Notes under the pieces: generated by a model | What the model was told of the DNA's origin: nothing | Databases searched by the model: none | Seen by the model: only the letters and a program-made list of their open reading frames with translations | Program-made: the position numbers and the translations under genes | NCBI GenBank assembly: GCA_964058845.1 | Contig: CAXKVR010000179.1 | Span: 10,001-74,000 of the forward strand | Origin: Carex sylvatica | Taxonomy: Eukaryota; Streptophyta; Magnoliopsida; Poales; Cyperaceae | Direction of reading: 5' to 3' | Length of the DNA stretch: 64,000 bases | In this document: in pieces, positions 1-14,777 of the stretch | Numbering within the stretch: position 1 is the stretch's first letter | Layout: each line of letters starts with the position of its first letter

Positions 1-3000
1 ATCTTGTCATAGAGGGAGACTACTAGGGTGCTCCAAACACCTTCAATTGGAGTGTTGCATTAAGCTTGTAAACGCCCTATTATATTGTAATCTGGAGACC
101 CTACTAGAGCGCTCCAAACACCTTTAATTAGAGTGTCGTACTATTGTTGTAAATGTACTATTATCTTGCCATATAGAGACACTATTGGAGTTTTCCGAAC
201 ACCTTCAATTGGAGTGTTGTATTAGGATTGTAAATGCTCTATTATCTTGCAATCTGGAGACACTACTAGAGTGCTCCAAACTCCTTCAATTTGAGTGTTG
301 TATTAGAGTTGTAAATGCCCTATTATCATGCAATTTAGAGACACTCATAGAGTGCTCCAAACACCTTAAATTGGAGTCTTGTATTAGGGTTGTAAATGTC
401 CTATTATCTTGCCAAGGAAAAACATTACTAGGGTGCTCCAAACACCTTCAATTGAAGTGTTGTACTATGGTTGTAAATATCATTTTTTCTTGCAATCTGG
501 AGACACTACTAGAGGGCTCCAAACACCTTCAATTGGAGTGTTATTTTGGAGTTGTAAGGAACCTACTAAATAGAGACACTACCAGACTACTCTAAACACC
601 TTCAATTGGAATTGTAAATGGCCTTTTATCATGCAATTTAGGGACTGCTCCAAACACCTTAAGTTGGTGTATTGTTTTAGGGTTGTAAATGCCCTATCAT
701 ATTGCCATGTAGAGAAACTACTAGAGTCCTCCAAACACCTTCAATTGGAGTGTTGTTTTAGAGTTGCAAATGCCCTATTATCTTGCCAGAGAGGGACTCT
801 ACTATGGTGCTCCAAACACCTTCGATTGGAATGCTATATTAGGGTTGTAAATGCCCTATTATCTTGCAATCTTAAGAAACTAAGAGTGTTGCATACACCT
901 TCATTTGGAGTGTTGTATTAGTGTTGTAAATGCCCTATTATTTTGCCATATAGAGACACTATTAGAGTTTCCCGAACACCTTCAATTGGAGTGTTGTATT
1001 AGGATTCTAAATGCTCTATTATCTTGCAATCTGGAGACACTACTAGGGTGCTCCAAACACCTTCAATTGGAGTGTTGTATTAGGGTTGTAAATGCCCTAT
1101 TATCTTGCCATTTAGGGATACTACTATATTGCTCCAAACACCTTCAATTGGAGTGTTGTATTAGAGTTGTAAATGCCTATTGTCATGCAATTTAAAGACA
1201 CTCGTAGAGTGCTCCAAACATCTTAAATTGGAGTGTTGTATTGGGGTTGTAAATTCCATATTATCTTGATAACTAGAAACACTTACTTGATTCCTCGAAA
1301 TACATTCAAATGTTGTGTTCTTTTTGGGTTCTAAATGCCCTATTATCTTGCCATAGAGGGAGACTACTAGGGTGCTCCAAACACCTTTAATTGGAGTGTT
1401 GCATTAAGCTTGTAAACGCCCTATTATGTTGTAATCTGGAGACCCTACTAGAGTGCTCCAAACACCTTTAATTAGAGTGTCGTACTATTGTAGTAAATGT
1501 ACTATTATCTTGCCATATAGAGACACTATTAGAGTTCCCCGAACACCTCCAATTGGAGTGTTGTATTAGGATTGTAAATGCTTTATTATCTTTCAATCTT
1601 GAGTCACTACTAGAGTGCGCCAAACACCTTCAATTGGAGTGTTGTATTAGGGTTGTAAATGCTTTATTTTCTTGCCATATAGAGACACTACTAGGGTGCT
1701 CCAAACACCTTCGATTGGAGTGCTGTATTAGGGTTGCAAATGCCCTATTATCTTGCCAGAGAGGGACACTACTAGGGTGCTCCAAATACCTTCGATTGGA
1801 GTGTGGTATTATTGTTGTAAATGCCCTATTATCTTCCAATCTTGGGACACTACTTAAAGTGCTGCGAACACCTTCAATTGAAGTGTTGTATTAGGGTTGT
1901 AAATACTCTATTATCTTGCCATATAGAGATACTACTAGAGTGCTCCAAACACCTTCAATTGAAGTATTGTATTAGGGTTGTAAAAATCATATTATCTTGC
2001 CATATAGAGACACTACTATAGTGCTCGAAACACCTTCAATTGAAGTGTTGTATTAGAGTTGTAAAAACCATATTATCTTGCCATATAGAGACACTACGAG
2101 AGCCCTCTAAATACCTTCAAATCCAAAGTTGTTAAAGGGTTGTAAATGCCCTATTACCTTTCCAGAGAGGGACACTACTAGGGTGCTCCAAACACCTTCA
2201 ATTGGAGTGTTGTATTAGGGTTGTAAATGCCCGATTATCTTGCAATCTGGAGACACTACTTAAAGTGATGCAAACACCTTCATTTAAAGTGTTGTATTAG
2301 GGTTGTAAGTGCCCTATTATCTTAGCAAATAGAGACACTAGTAGAGTGCTCCAAACACCTTCAATTGAAGTTGTAAATGTACTATTATCATGCAATTTAG
2401 AGAGACTCCTAGAGTGTTCCAAACACCTTAAATTGGAGTGTTTTATTAGGGTTGTAAATGTCCGATTATCTTGCCATGTAAAGACACTACTAGAGTCTTC
2501 CAAACACCTTCAATTGGAGTGTTGTTTTTGGATTGCAAATGCCCTATTATCTTTCCAGAGAGGGACGCTACTATGGTGCTCCAAACACCTTTGATTGGCG
2601 TGCTGTATTAAGGTTGTAAATGCCTTATTATCTTATAATCTGAAGACACTAATTAGAGTGCTGCAAGCACCTTCAATTGGAGTGTTGTATTAGGGTTGTA
2701 AATACTCTATTATCTTGCCATATAGGGACACTACTAGAGTGCTCCAAACACTTTCAATTTGAGTGTTGTATTAGGGTTATAAATACCCTATTATCTTGCC
2801 ATATAGAGACACTACTATAGTGCACCAAAGATCTTCAATTGGAGTGTTGTATTGGAGTTGTAAATGCCCTATTATCATGCAATTTAGAGACACTCCTAAA
2901 GTACCCTAGACACCTTAAATTGGTGTTGTAAATTCCATATTATCTTGACATCTAGAGACACTACTAGAGTCCTCGAAATACATTCAAATGGAGTGTTGTT

Positions 3001-6000
3001 TTGGGGTTCTAAATGCCCTATTATCTTGCCATAGAGGGAGACTACTAGGGTGCTCCAAACACCTTCAATTGGAGTGTTGTATTAGGATTGTAAATGCTCT
3101 ATTATCTTGCAATCTGGAGACACTACTAGAATGCTCCAAACTCCTTCAATTTGAGTGTTGTATTAGAGTTGTAAATGCCCTATTATCATGCAATTTAGAG
3201 ACACTCATAGAGTGCTCCAAACACCATAAATTGGACTTGTATAAGGGTTGTAAATGCCCTATTATCTTGCCAAGGAAAAACATTACTAGGGTGCTCCAAA
3301 CATCTTCAATTGAAGTGTGGTACTATGATTGTAAATATCATTTTTTCTTGCAATCTGGAGACACTACTAGAGGGCTCCAAACACCTTTAATTGGAGTGTT
3401 ATTTTGGAGTTGTAAGGAACCTACTAAATAGAGACAGTACCAGACTACTCTAAACACCTTCAATTGGAATTGTAAATGCCCTTTTATCATGCTATTTAGG
3501 GACACTCCTAGAGTCCTCCAAACACCTTCAAGTGGAGTGTTATTTTAGAGTTGCAAATGCCCTATTATCTTGCCAGAGAGGAACACTACTATGGTGCTCC
3601 AAACACCTTCGATTGGAGTGCTGTATTAGAGTTGTAAATGTCCTATTAGAGTGCTGCAAGTACCTTCAATTGGAGTGTTGTTTTAGGGTTGTAAATACTC
3701 TATTATCTTGCTCTATAGAGACACTACTAGAGTGCTACAAACACTTTCAATTTGAGTGTTGTATTAGGGTTGTAAATACCCTATTATCTTACCATATAGA
3801 GACACTACAATAGTGCACCAAACACGTTCAATTGGAGTGTTGTATTGCAGTTGTAAATTCCCTATTATCATCCAATTGAGAGACACTCCTAGAGTGCCCC
3901 AGACACCTTAAATTGGTGTTGTAAATTCCATATTATCTTGACATCTAGAGACACTACTAAAGTCCTTGAAATACATTCAAATGGAGTGTTGTTTTCGGGT
4001 TCTAAATGCCCTATTATCTTGCCATAGAAGGAGACTCCTAGGGTGCTCTAAACACCTTCAATTGGAGAGTTGCATTAAGATTGTAAACGCCCTATTATCT
4101 TGTAATCTGGAGACACTACTAGAGTGCTCCAAACACGTTTGATTAGAGTGTCGTATTATTGTTGCAAATGTACTATTATCTTGCCATATAGAGACACTAT
4201 TAGAGTTCCCCGAACACCTTCAATTGGAGTGTTGTATTAGGATTGTAAATGCCTTATTATCTTGCAATCTGGGGACACTACTTAAAGTGCTGCGAACACC
4301 TTCAATTGGAGTGTTGTATTAGGGTTGTAAATACTCTATTATCTTGCCATATAGAGACACTACTATAGTGCTCGAAACACCTTCAATTGAAGTGTTGTAT
4401 TAGAGTTGTAAAAACCATATTATCTTGCCATATAGAGACACTACGAGAGCCCTCTAAATAGCTTCAAATCCAGAGTTGTTAAAGGGTTGTAAATGCCCTA
4501 TTACCTTTCCAGAGAAGGACACTACTAGGGTGCTCCAAACACCTTCAATTGGAGTGTTGTATTAGGGTTGTAAATGCCCGATTATCTTGCAATCTGGAGA
4601 CACTACTTAGATTGATGCAAACACCTTCATTTAAAGTGTTGTATTATGGATATAAATACCCCTTTCTATTAACATTTAGAGAAACTACTAGTGGGCTCCA
4701 AACACCTTCCATTGAAGTGTTGTATTAGGGTTGTAAGTGCCCTATTATCTTAGCAAATAGAGACACTAGTAGAGTGCTCCAAACACCTTCAATTGAAGTT
4801 GTAAATGTACTATTATCATGCAATTTAGAGAGACTCCTAGAGTGTTCCAAACACCTTAAATTGGAGTGTATTATTAGGGTTGTAAATGTCCGATTATGTT
4901 GCCATGTAAAGACACTACCAGAGTCTTCCAAACACCTTCAATTGGAGTGTTGTTTTTGGGTTGCAAATGCCCTATTATCTTGCCAGAGGGACGCTACTAG
5001 GGTGCTCCAAACACCTTCGATTGGAGTGCTGTATTAGGGTTGCAAATGCCCTATTATCTTGCCAGAGAGGGACACTACTAGGGTGCTCCAAACACCATCA
5101 ACTGGAGTGTGGTATTATTGTTGTAAATGCCCTATTATCTTGCAATCTGGGGACGCTACTTAAAGTGCTGCGAACACCTTCAATTAGAGTGTTGTATTAG
5201 GGTTGTAAATACTCTATTATCTTGCCATATAGAGATACTACTAGAGTGCTCCAAACACCTTCCATTGGAGTATTGTATTAGGGTTGTAAAAATCATATTA
5301 TCTTGCCATATAGAGACACTACTAGAATCCTCGAAATACCTTCAAATCCAGAGTTGTTAAAGGGTTGTAAATGCCCTATTATCTTGCCAGAGAGGGACAC
5401 TATTAGGGTGCTCCAAACACCATCAACTGGAGTGTGGTATTATTGTTGTAAATGCCCTATTATCTTGCAATCTGGGGACGCTACTTAAAGTGCTGCGAAC
5501 ACCTTCAATTAGAGTGTTGTATTAGGGTTGTAAATACTCTATTATCTTGCCATATAGATATACTACTAGAGTGCTCCAAACACTTTCCATTGGAGTATTA
5601 TATTAGGGTTGTAAAAATCATATTATCTTGCCATATAGATAGACTACTAGAGTTCTCTAAATACAATCAAATCCAGAGTTGTTAAAGGTTTGTAAATTCC
5701 CTATTACCTTTCCAGAGAGGGACACTACTAGGGTGCTCCAAACACCTTCAATTGGAGTGTTGTATTAGGGTTGTAAATGCCCCATTATCTTGCAATCTGG
5801 AGACACTACTTAGAGTGATGCAAACACCATCAATTAAAGTGTTGTATTATGCTTGTAAAAACCCCTTGTTCTTAACATTTAGAGCAACTACTAGAGGGCT
5901 CCAAACACCTTCAATTCAAGTTGTAAATATCCTTTTATCATGCAATTTAGAGAGACTCCTAGAGTGTTCCAAACACCTTCGATTGGAGTGTGGTATTATC

Positions 6001-7213
6001 GTTGTAAATGCCCTATTATCTTGCAATCTGGGGACACTCCTTAAAGTGCTGCGAACACCTTCAATTGGAGTGTTGTATTAGGGTTGTAAATACTCTATTA
6101 TCTTTCCATATAGAGATACTACTATTGTGCTCCAAACACCTTCAATTGGAGTATTGTATTAGGGTTGTCAAAACCATATTATCTTGCCATATAGAGACAC
6201 TACTAGGGTCCTCGAAATACCTTCAAATCCAGAGTTGTTAAAGGGTTGTAAATGCCCTATTATCTAGCCAGAGAGGGACACTACTAGGGTGTTCCAAACA
6301 CCATCAACTAGAGTGTGGTATTATGTTGTAAATGCCCTATTATCTTGCAATCTGGGGACGCTACTTAAAGTGCTGCGAACACCTTCAATTAGAGTGTCGT
6401 ATTAGTGTTGAAAACACTCTATTATCTTGCCATATAGAGATACTACTAGAGTGCTCCAAACACCTTCCATTGGAGTATTATATTAGGGTTGTAAAAATCA
6501 TATTATCTTGCCATATAGAGACACTACTAGAGTTCTCTAAATACAATCAAATCCAGAGTTGTTAAAGGTTTGTAAATTCCCTATTATCTTTCCAGAGAGG
6601 GACACTACTAGGGTGCTCCAAACACCTTCAATTGGAGTGTTGTACTAGGGTTGTAAATGCCCCATTATCTTGCAATCTGGAGACACTACTTAAAGTGATG
6701 CAAACACCATCAATTAAAGTGTTGTATTATGCTTGTAAAAACCCTTTTTTCTTAACATTTAGAGCAACTACTAGAGGGCTCCAAACACCTTCAATTGAAG
6801 TTGTAAATGTCCTTTTATCATGCAATTTATAGAGACTCCTAGAGTGTTCGAAACACCTTCGATTGGAATGTGGTATTATTGTTGTAAATGCCCTATTATC
6901 TTGCAATCTGGGGACACTCCTTAAAGTGCTGCGAACACCTTCAATTAGAGTGTTGTATTAGGGTTGTAAATACTCTATTATCTTGCCATATAGAGATACT
7001 ACTAGAGGGCTCCAAACACCTTCAATTGAAGTTGTAAATGTCCTTTTATCATGCAATTTATAGAGACTCCTAGAGTGTTCGAAACACCTTCGATTGGAAT
7101 GTGGTATTATTGTTGTAAATGCCCTATTATCTTGCAATCTGGGGACACTCCTTAAAGTGCTGCGAACACCTTCAATTAGAGTGTTGTATTAGGGTTGTAA
7201 ATACTCTATTATC

Positions 7214-8591
7214 TTGCCATATAGAGATACTACTAGAGTGCTCCAAACACCTTCAATTGAAGTTGTAAATGTCCTTTTATCATGCAATTTAGAGAGACTC
7301 CTTGAGTGTTCCAAACACCTTCGATTGGAATTTGGTATTATTGTTGTAAATGCCCTATTATCTTGCAATCTGGGGACACTCCTTAAAGTGCTGCGAACAC
7401 CTTCAATTGGAGTGTTGTATTAGGATTGTAAATACTCTATTATCTTTCCATAGAGAGATACTACTATTGTGCTCCAAACACCTTCAATTGGAGTATTGTA
7501 TTAGGGTTGTAAAAACCATATTATCTTGTCATATAGAGACACTACTAGGGTCCTCGAAATAACTTCAAATCCAGAGTTGTTAAAGGGTTGTAAATGCCCT
7601 ATTATCTTGCCAGAGAGGGACACTACTACGGTCCTCTAAATACCTTCAATTCGAGTGTTGTATTAGGGTTCTAAAAACCATATTATCTTCCCTATAGAGA
7701 CACTACTATAGTGCTCCAAAAACCTTCAATTGGAGTGTTGTATTAGGGTTGTAAAAACCATATTATCTTGTCATATAGAGACACTACTAGGGTCCTCGAA
7801 ATAACTTCAAATCCAGAGTTGTTAAAGGGTTGTAAATGCCCTATTATCTAGCCAGAGAGGGACACTACTAGGGTGCTCCAAACACCATCAACTGGAGTGT
7901 GGTATTATTGTTGTAAATGCCCTATTATCTTGCAATCTGGGGACGCTACTTACAGTGCTGCGAACACCTTCAATTAGAGTGTTCTATTAGGGTTGTAAAT
8001 ACTCTATTATCTTGCCATATAGAGATACTACTAGAGTGCTCCAAACACCTTCAATTGAAGTTGTAAATGTCATTTTATCATGCAATTTAGAGAGACTCCT
8101 AGAGTGTTCCAAACACCTTCGATTGGAGTTTGGTATTGTTGTTGTAAATGCCCTATTATCGTGCAATCTGGGGACGCTACTTACAGTGCTGCGAACACCT
8201 TCAATTAGAGTGTTGTATTAGGGTTGTAAATACTCTATTATCTTGCCATATAGAGATACTACTAGAGTGCTCCAAACACCTTCAATTGAAGTTGTAAATG
8301 TCCTTTTATCATGCAATTTAGAGAGACTCCTAGAGTGTTCCAAACACCTTCGATTGGAATTTGGTATTATTGTTGTAAATGCCCTATTATCTTGCAATCT
8401 GGGGACACTCCTTAAAGTGCTGCGAACACCTTCAATTGGAGTGTTGTATTAGGGTTGTAAATACTCTATTATCTTTCCATAGAGAGATACTACTATTGTG
8501 CTCCAAACACCTTCAATTGGAGTATTGTATTAGGGTTGTAAAAACCATATTATCTTGTCATATAGAGACACTACTAGGGTCCTCGAAATAA
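7214..8591 (+). repeat. Higher-order duplication, 1,029-bp offset
   Basis: The segment 7214-7562 recurs almost unchanged at 8243-8591, an offset of 1,029 bp. A partial third copy of the same start lies at 8012. The copies share the short 68-bp unit variant and the same diverged units in the same order, which shows local segmental amplification on top of the 81-bp period. Confidence 0.8.
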
Positions 8592-9954
8592 CTTCAAATC
8601 CAGAGTTGTTAAAGGGTTGTAAATGCCCTATTATCTTGCCAGAGAGGGACACTACTACGGTCCTCTAAATACCTTCAATTCGAGTGTTGTATTAGGGTTC
8701 TAAAAACCATATTATCTTCCCTATAGAGACACTACTATAGTGCTCCAAAAACCTTCAATTGGAGTGTTGTATTGGCGTTGTAAAAACCTTATTATCTTGC
8801 CACATAGAGACACTACTAGTGTCCTCTAAATACCTTCAAATCCAGAGTTGTTAAAGGGTTGTAAATGACCTATTATCTTTTCAGAGAGGGACACTACTAG
8901 GGTGCTCCAAACACCTTCAATTCGAGTGTTGTATTAGGGTTGTAAATGCCCTATTATCTTGTCATCGAATGACACTACTAGGATGCTGCGAACACCTTCA
9001 ATTAGAGTGTTCTATTAGGGTTGTAAATGCCCTATTATCTTGGAATCTGGGGACACTACTTAAAGTGCTGCGAACACCTTCAATTGGAGTGTTGTATTAG
9101 GGTTGTAAATACTCTATTATCTTGCCATATAGAGATACTACTAGAGTGCTCCAAACACCTTCAATTGAAGTATTGTATTAGGGTTGTAAAAACCATATTA
9201 TCTTGCCATATAAAGACACTACTATAGTGCTCCAAACACCTTCAATTGGAGTGTTGTATTGGATTTGTAAAAATCATATTATCTTGCCATATAGAGACAC
9301 TACTAAAGTCCTCTAAATACCTTCAAATCCAGAGTTGTATTAGGGTTGTAAATGCCCTCTTACCTTTCCAGAGAAGGACACTACTAGGGTGTTCCAAACA
9401 CCTTCAATTGGAGTATTGTATTAGGGTTGTAAAAACCATATTATCTTCCCATATAGAGACACTACTATAGTGCTCCAAAAACCTTCAATTGGAGTGTTGT
9501 ATTGGCGTTGTAAAAACCATATTATCTTGCTATATAGAGACACTACTAGTGTCCTCTAAATACCTTCAAATCCAGAGTTGTTAAAGCGTTGTAAATGCCC
9601 TATTATCTTTCCAGAGAGGGACACTACTAGGGTGCTCCAAACACCTTCAATTCGAGTGTTGTACTAGGGTTGTAAAAACCATATTATCTTCCCATATAGA
9701 GACACTACTATAGTGCTCCAAAAACATTCAATTGGAGTATTGTATTGGCGTCGTAAAAACCATATTATCTTGCCATATAGAGACACTACTAGGGTCCTCT
9801 AAATACCTTCAAATCCAGAGTTGTTAAAGGGTTGTAAATGCCCTATTATCTTTCCAGAGAGGGACACTACTAGGGTGCTCCAAACACCCTCAATTCGAGT
9901 GTTGTATTGGGGTTGTAAATGCCCTATTATCTTGTCATGGAAAGACACTACTAG

Positions 9955-10926
9955 GATGCTTCAAACACCTTCAATTGAAGTGTTGTATTAGGGGTGTAAA
10001 TGCCCTATTATCTTGCAATCTGGAGACACTACTTAGAGTGATGCAAACACCTTCAATTAAAGTGTTGTATTATGGTTGTAAAACCACTTTTACTTAACAT
10101 TTAGAGAAACTACTAGAGGGCACCAAACACCTTCCATTGAAGTGTTGTATTAGGGTGGTAAGTACCCTATTATCTTAGCAAATAGAGACACTAGTAGAGT
10201 GCTCCAAACACCTTCAAATTAAGTGTTGTATTGGATTTGTAAAAACCATATTATCTTGCTATATAGAGACACTACTATAGTCCTCTAATTACCTTCAAAT
10301 CCAGAGTTGTTAAAGGGTTGTAAATGCCCTATTATCTTTCCTGAGAAGGACACTACTAGGGTGCTTCAAACACCTTCAAATCGAGTGTTGTATTAGGGTT
10401 GTAAATGCCCTATTATCTTGTCATGGAAAGACACTACTAGGATGCTTCAAACACCTTCAATTGAAGTGTTGTATTAGGGGTGTCAATGCCCTATTATCTT
10501 GCAATCTGGAGACACTACTTAGAGTGATGCAAACACCTTCAATTAAAGTGTTGTATTATGGTTGTAAAACCCCTTTTACTTAACATTTAGAGAAACTACT
10601 AGAGGGCACCAAACACCTTCCATTGAAGTGTTGTATTAGGGTGGTAAGTACCCTATTATCTTAGCAAATAGAGACACTAGTAGAGTGCTCCAAACACCTT
10701 CAAATTAAGTGTTGTATTGGATTTGTAAAAACCATATTATCTTGCTATATAGAGACACTACTATAGTCCTCTAATTACCTTCAAATCCAGAGTTGTTAAA
10801 GGGTTGTAAATGCCCTATTATCTTTCCTGAGAAGGACACTACTAGGGTGCTTCAAACACCTTCAAATCGAGTGTTGTATTAGGGTTGTAAATGCCCTATT
10901 ATCTTGTCATGGAAAGACACTACTAG
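9955..10926 (+). repeat. Higher-order duplication, 486-bp unit (6 x 81)
   Basis: 9955-10440 and 10441-10926 are near-identical neighbours of 486 bp each, exactly six basic units. Both carry the same private variants in the same order, for example the block AACATTTAGAGAAACTACTA followed by GAGGGCACC. Differences are single bases, such as AACCAC versus AACCCC in the same unit. This looks like a recent unequal exchange or replication slip of a six-unit block. Confidence 0.85.
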
Positions 10927-11880
10927 AGCTCTCCAAACACTTTCAATTGGAGTGTTGTATTAGGGTTGTAAGTACCCTATTATCTTAGCAAATAGAGACA
11001 CTAGTAGAGTGCTCCAAACACCTTCAATTGAAATTGTAAATGTTCTATTATCAAGCAATTTAGAGAGACTCCTAGAGTGATCCAAACACCTTAAATTGGA
11101 GTGTTTTATTAGGGTTGTGAATGCCCGATTATCTTGCCATGTATAAACACTACTAGAGTATTCCAAACACCTTCAATTGGAGTGTTGTTTTTGGGTTGCA
11201 AATGCCCTATTATCTTGCCAGAGAGGGACACTACTAGGGTGCTTCAAGTACCGTCAATTGGAGTGTTGTTTTAGGATTGTAAATGTGTTATTATCTTGCC
11301 AAGGAAAGACACTACTAGAGTGCTCCAAACACCTTCAATTGAAGTGTTGTACTATGATTGTAAATACCATTTTTTTCTTGCAATCTGGAGACACTACTAC
11401 AGGCCTCCAAACACCTTCAATTGGAGTATCGTATTAGGGTTGTAAATGCCCTATTATCTTGTCATCTAGAGACACTACTAGAGTCCTCCAAATAACTTCA
11501 TTTTATAGTTTTTTTTAAAATTATCTTACTAAATAGAGACACCACTAGAGTACTCCAAACACCTTCAATTGGAGTTGTAAATGTCCTATTATCTTGCAAT
11601 TTAGAGAGACTCCTACAGTGCTTCAAACACCATAAATTGGAGTGTGGTATTAGGATTGTAAATGCCCGATTATCTTGCCATGTAGAGACACTACTAGAGT
11701 CCTCCAAACACCTTCAAGAGGGTGCTCCAAACACCTTCGATTGGAGTGCTGTATTAGGGTTCCAAATGCCCTATTATCTTGCCAGAGAGGGACACTACTA
11801 GGGTGCTCCAAACACCTTCGATTGGAGTGTGGTTTTAGGGTTGTAAATGCCCTATTATCTTGCAATCTGGGGACACTATT

Positions 11881-13230
11881 TAGAGTGATGCAAACACCTT
11901 CAATTAAAGTGTTGTATTATGGTTGTAAAAACCCTTTTTTCTTAACATTTAGAGAAACTACTAGAGGGCTCCAAACACCTTTAATTGAAGTTGTAAATGT
12001 CCTATTATCATGCAATTTAGAGAGACTCATAGAGTATTCCAAACACCTTCAATTGGAGTGTTGTTTTTGGGTTGCAAATGCCCTATTATCTTGCCAGAGA
12101 GGGACACTACTAGGGTGCTCTAAACACCTTCGATTGGAATACTGTATTAGGGTTGCAAATGCCCACTACGAGGGTGCTCCAAACATCTTCGATTGGAGTG
12201 TGGTATTAGGGTTGTAAATGCCGTATTATCTTGCAATCTAGGGACACTACTTAAAGTGCTGCGAACACCTTCAATTGGAGTGTTGTATTAGGGTTGTAAA
12301 TACTCTATTATCTTGCCATATAGAGATACTACTAGAGTGCTCCAAACACCTTCAATTGAAGTATTGTATTAGGGTTGTAAAAACCATATTATCTTGCCAT
12401 ATAAAGACACTACTATAGTGCTCCAAACACCTTCAATTGGAGTGTTGTATTGGATTTGTAAAAACCATATTATCTTGCTATATAGAGACACTACTAGAGT
12501 CCTCTAATTACCTTCAAATCCAGAGTTGTTAAAGGGTTGTAAATGCTCTATTATCTTTCCTGAGAAGGACACTACTAAGGTGCTCCAAACACCTTCAAAT
12601 CGAGTGTTGTATTAGGGTTGTAAATGCCCTATTATCTTGCAATCTGAAGACACTACTTAGAGTGATGCAAACGCCTTCAATTAAAGTGTTGTATTATGGT
12701 TGTAAAAACCCTTTTTTCTTAACATTTAGAGAAACTACTAGAGGGCTCCAAACACCTTTAATTGAAGTTGTAAATGTCCTATTATCATGCAATTTAGAGA
12801 GACTCATAGAGTATTCCAAACACCTTCAATTGGAGTGTTTTTTTTGGGTTGCAAATGCCCTATTATCTTGCTAGAGAGGGACACTACTAGGGTGCTCTAA
12901 ACACCTTCGATTGGAATACTGTATTAGGGTTGCAAATGCCCACTACGAGGGTGCTCCAAACATCTTCGATTGGAGTGTGGTATTAGGGTTGTAAATGCCA
13001 TATTATCTTGCAATCTAGGGACACTACTTAAAGTGCTGCGAACACCTTCAATTGGAGTGTTGTATTAGGGTTGTAAATACTCTATTATTTTGCCATATAG
13101 AGATACTACTAGAGTGCTCCAAACACCTTCAATTGAAGTATTGTATTAGGGTTGTAAAAACCATATTATCTTGCCATATAAAGACACTACTATAGTGCTC
13201 CAAACACCTTCAATTGGAGTGTTGTATTAT
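11881..13230 (+). repeat. Higher-order duplication, 777-bp offset
   Basis: 11881 to about 12453 recurs at 12658 to about 13230, an offset of 777 bp. Both contain the same odd junction where a unit is cut short (GCCCACTACGAGGGTGCTCC at 12162 and again at 12939). The offset is not a multiple of 81 because the block contains shortened units. Confidence 0.8.
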
Positions 13231-14777
13231 GGTTGTAAAAACCATATTATCTTAACATTTAGAGAAACTACTAGAGGGCTCCAAACACCTTCAATTGGAG
13301 TGTTGTATTAGGGTTGTAAGTACCCTATAATCGTAGCAAATAGAGACACTAGTAGAGTGCTCCAAACACCTTTAATTGAAGTTGTAAATGTCCTATTATC
13401 ATGCAATTTAGAGAGACTCCTAGAGTGTTCCAAACACCTTAAATTGTTGTGTTTTATTAGGGTTGTAAATGCCCGATTATCCTGCCATGTAAAGACACTA
13501 CTAGGGTGCTCCAAACACCTTCGATTGGAGTGCTGTATTAGGGTTGCAAATGCCCTATTATCTTGCCAGAGAGGGACACTACTAGGGTGCTCTAAACACT
13601 TTCGATTGGAGTGCTTTATTAGGGTTGCAAATGCCCTATTATCTTGCCAGAGAGGGACACTACTTAAAGTGCTGTGAACACCTTCAATTGGAATGTTGTA
13701 TTAGGGTTGTAAATACTCTATTATCTTACCATATAGAGATACTACTAGAGTACTCCAAACACTTTCAACTGAAGTATTGTATTAGGGTTGTAAAAACCAT
13801 ATTATATTACTATATAGAGACACTACTATAGGTGTCCAAACAACTTCAATTGGAGTGTTTTATTGGAGTTGTAAATGTCTTATTATTATGCAATTTAGAG
13901 ACACTCATAGAGTGCCCCCAAACACCTGAAATTGGAGTGTTGTATTAGGGTTGTAAATGCCCTATTATCTTGCCATTTGGAGACACTACTAGAGTCCTCT
14001 AAAACTTTCAAATCCAGAGTTGCTAAAGGTTTGTAAATGCCTTATTATCTTTCCAGAGAGGGACACTACTAAGGTGCTCCAAACACCTTCAATTGAGGTG
14101 TTGTTTTAGGGTTGTAAATACTATATTATCTTGCTATGGAAAGACACTACTAGGGTGCTCTAAACACGTTCAATTGGAATGTTGTATTAATCTTATAATT
14201 GGCCTATTATCTTTCAATATGGAGACACTACTACAGTGCTCAAAACACCTTTAATTGGATTATTGTATTAGTGTTGTAAATGCCCTATTTATCTTGCCAT
14301 AGAGGGAGACTACTAGGTTGCTCCAAACACCTTCAATTGGAGTGTTGTATTATGCTTGTAAATGCCCAATTATCTTGGAACTTGGAGACACTACTGGTGC
14401 TCAAAACACCTTTAATTGAATTGTTGTATTGGTGTTGTAAATGTGCTATTATCTTTCCATATAGAGACACTATTAGAGTTCTCCATACACCTTTAATTGG
14501 AGTGTTGTTTTAGGGTTGTAAATGACGTATTATGTTTCAATCTGGAGACACTAATTTGAGTGATGCAAACACCTTCAATTGAAGTGTTGTATTATGGTTG
14601 TAAACATCCTTTTATCTTGCCATTTAGAGACACTACTAAAGGGCTCCAAACACCTTCAATTCGAGTTGTAAATACCCTATTATCAAGCAATTTAGAGACA
14701 CTCCTAGAGAGCTCCAAATACCTTAAATTGGAGTGTTGTATTAGAGTTGTAAATGCCCTATTATCTTGACATGTAGA

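Larger units (their letters stand above)
1..14777 (+). repeat. 81-bp satellite array, forward block
   Basis: Head-to-tail repeats with a period of 81 bp: the core CTCCAAAC, or a one- to two-base variant of it, recurs at 31, 112, 193 and 274. A typical unit reads GTGCTCCAAACACCTTCAAT, then GGAGTGTTGTATTAGGGTTG, then TAAATGCCCTATTATCTTGC, then a variable stretch ending GAGACACTACTAGA. About 180 units fit here. Units differ by scattered substitutions. A shorter unit lacking about 13 bp (GAAGTTGTAAATGT instead of GGAGTGTTGTATTAGGGTTGTAAATG) recurs, for example near 2367, 5916, 7260 and 8060. Because 81 is a multiple of 3, reading frames stay open over several units and give a 27-residue repeated peptide. 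I see no promoter, conserved start or codon bias, so I read this as non-coding satellite. I do not recognise the satellite family. Confidence 0.95.

Noticed and set aside
185..13831. Many plus-strand frames with a Cys-rich 27-residue repeat, up to 180 codons
   Set aside because: They follow from the 81-bp satellite period. Frames change after shortened units, stops fall at random and there is no shared start, so I did not call genes.
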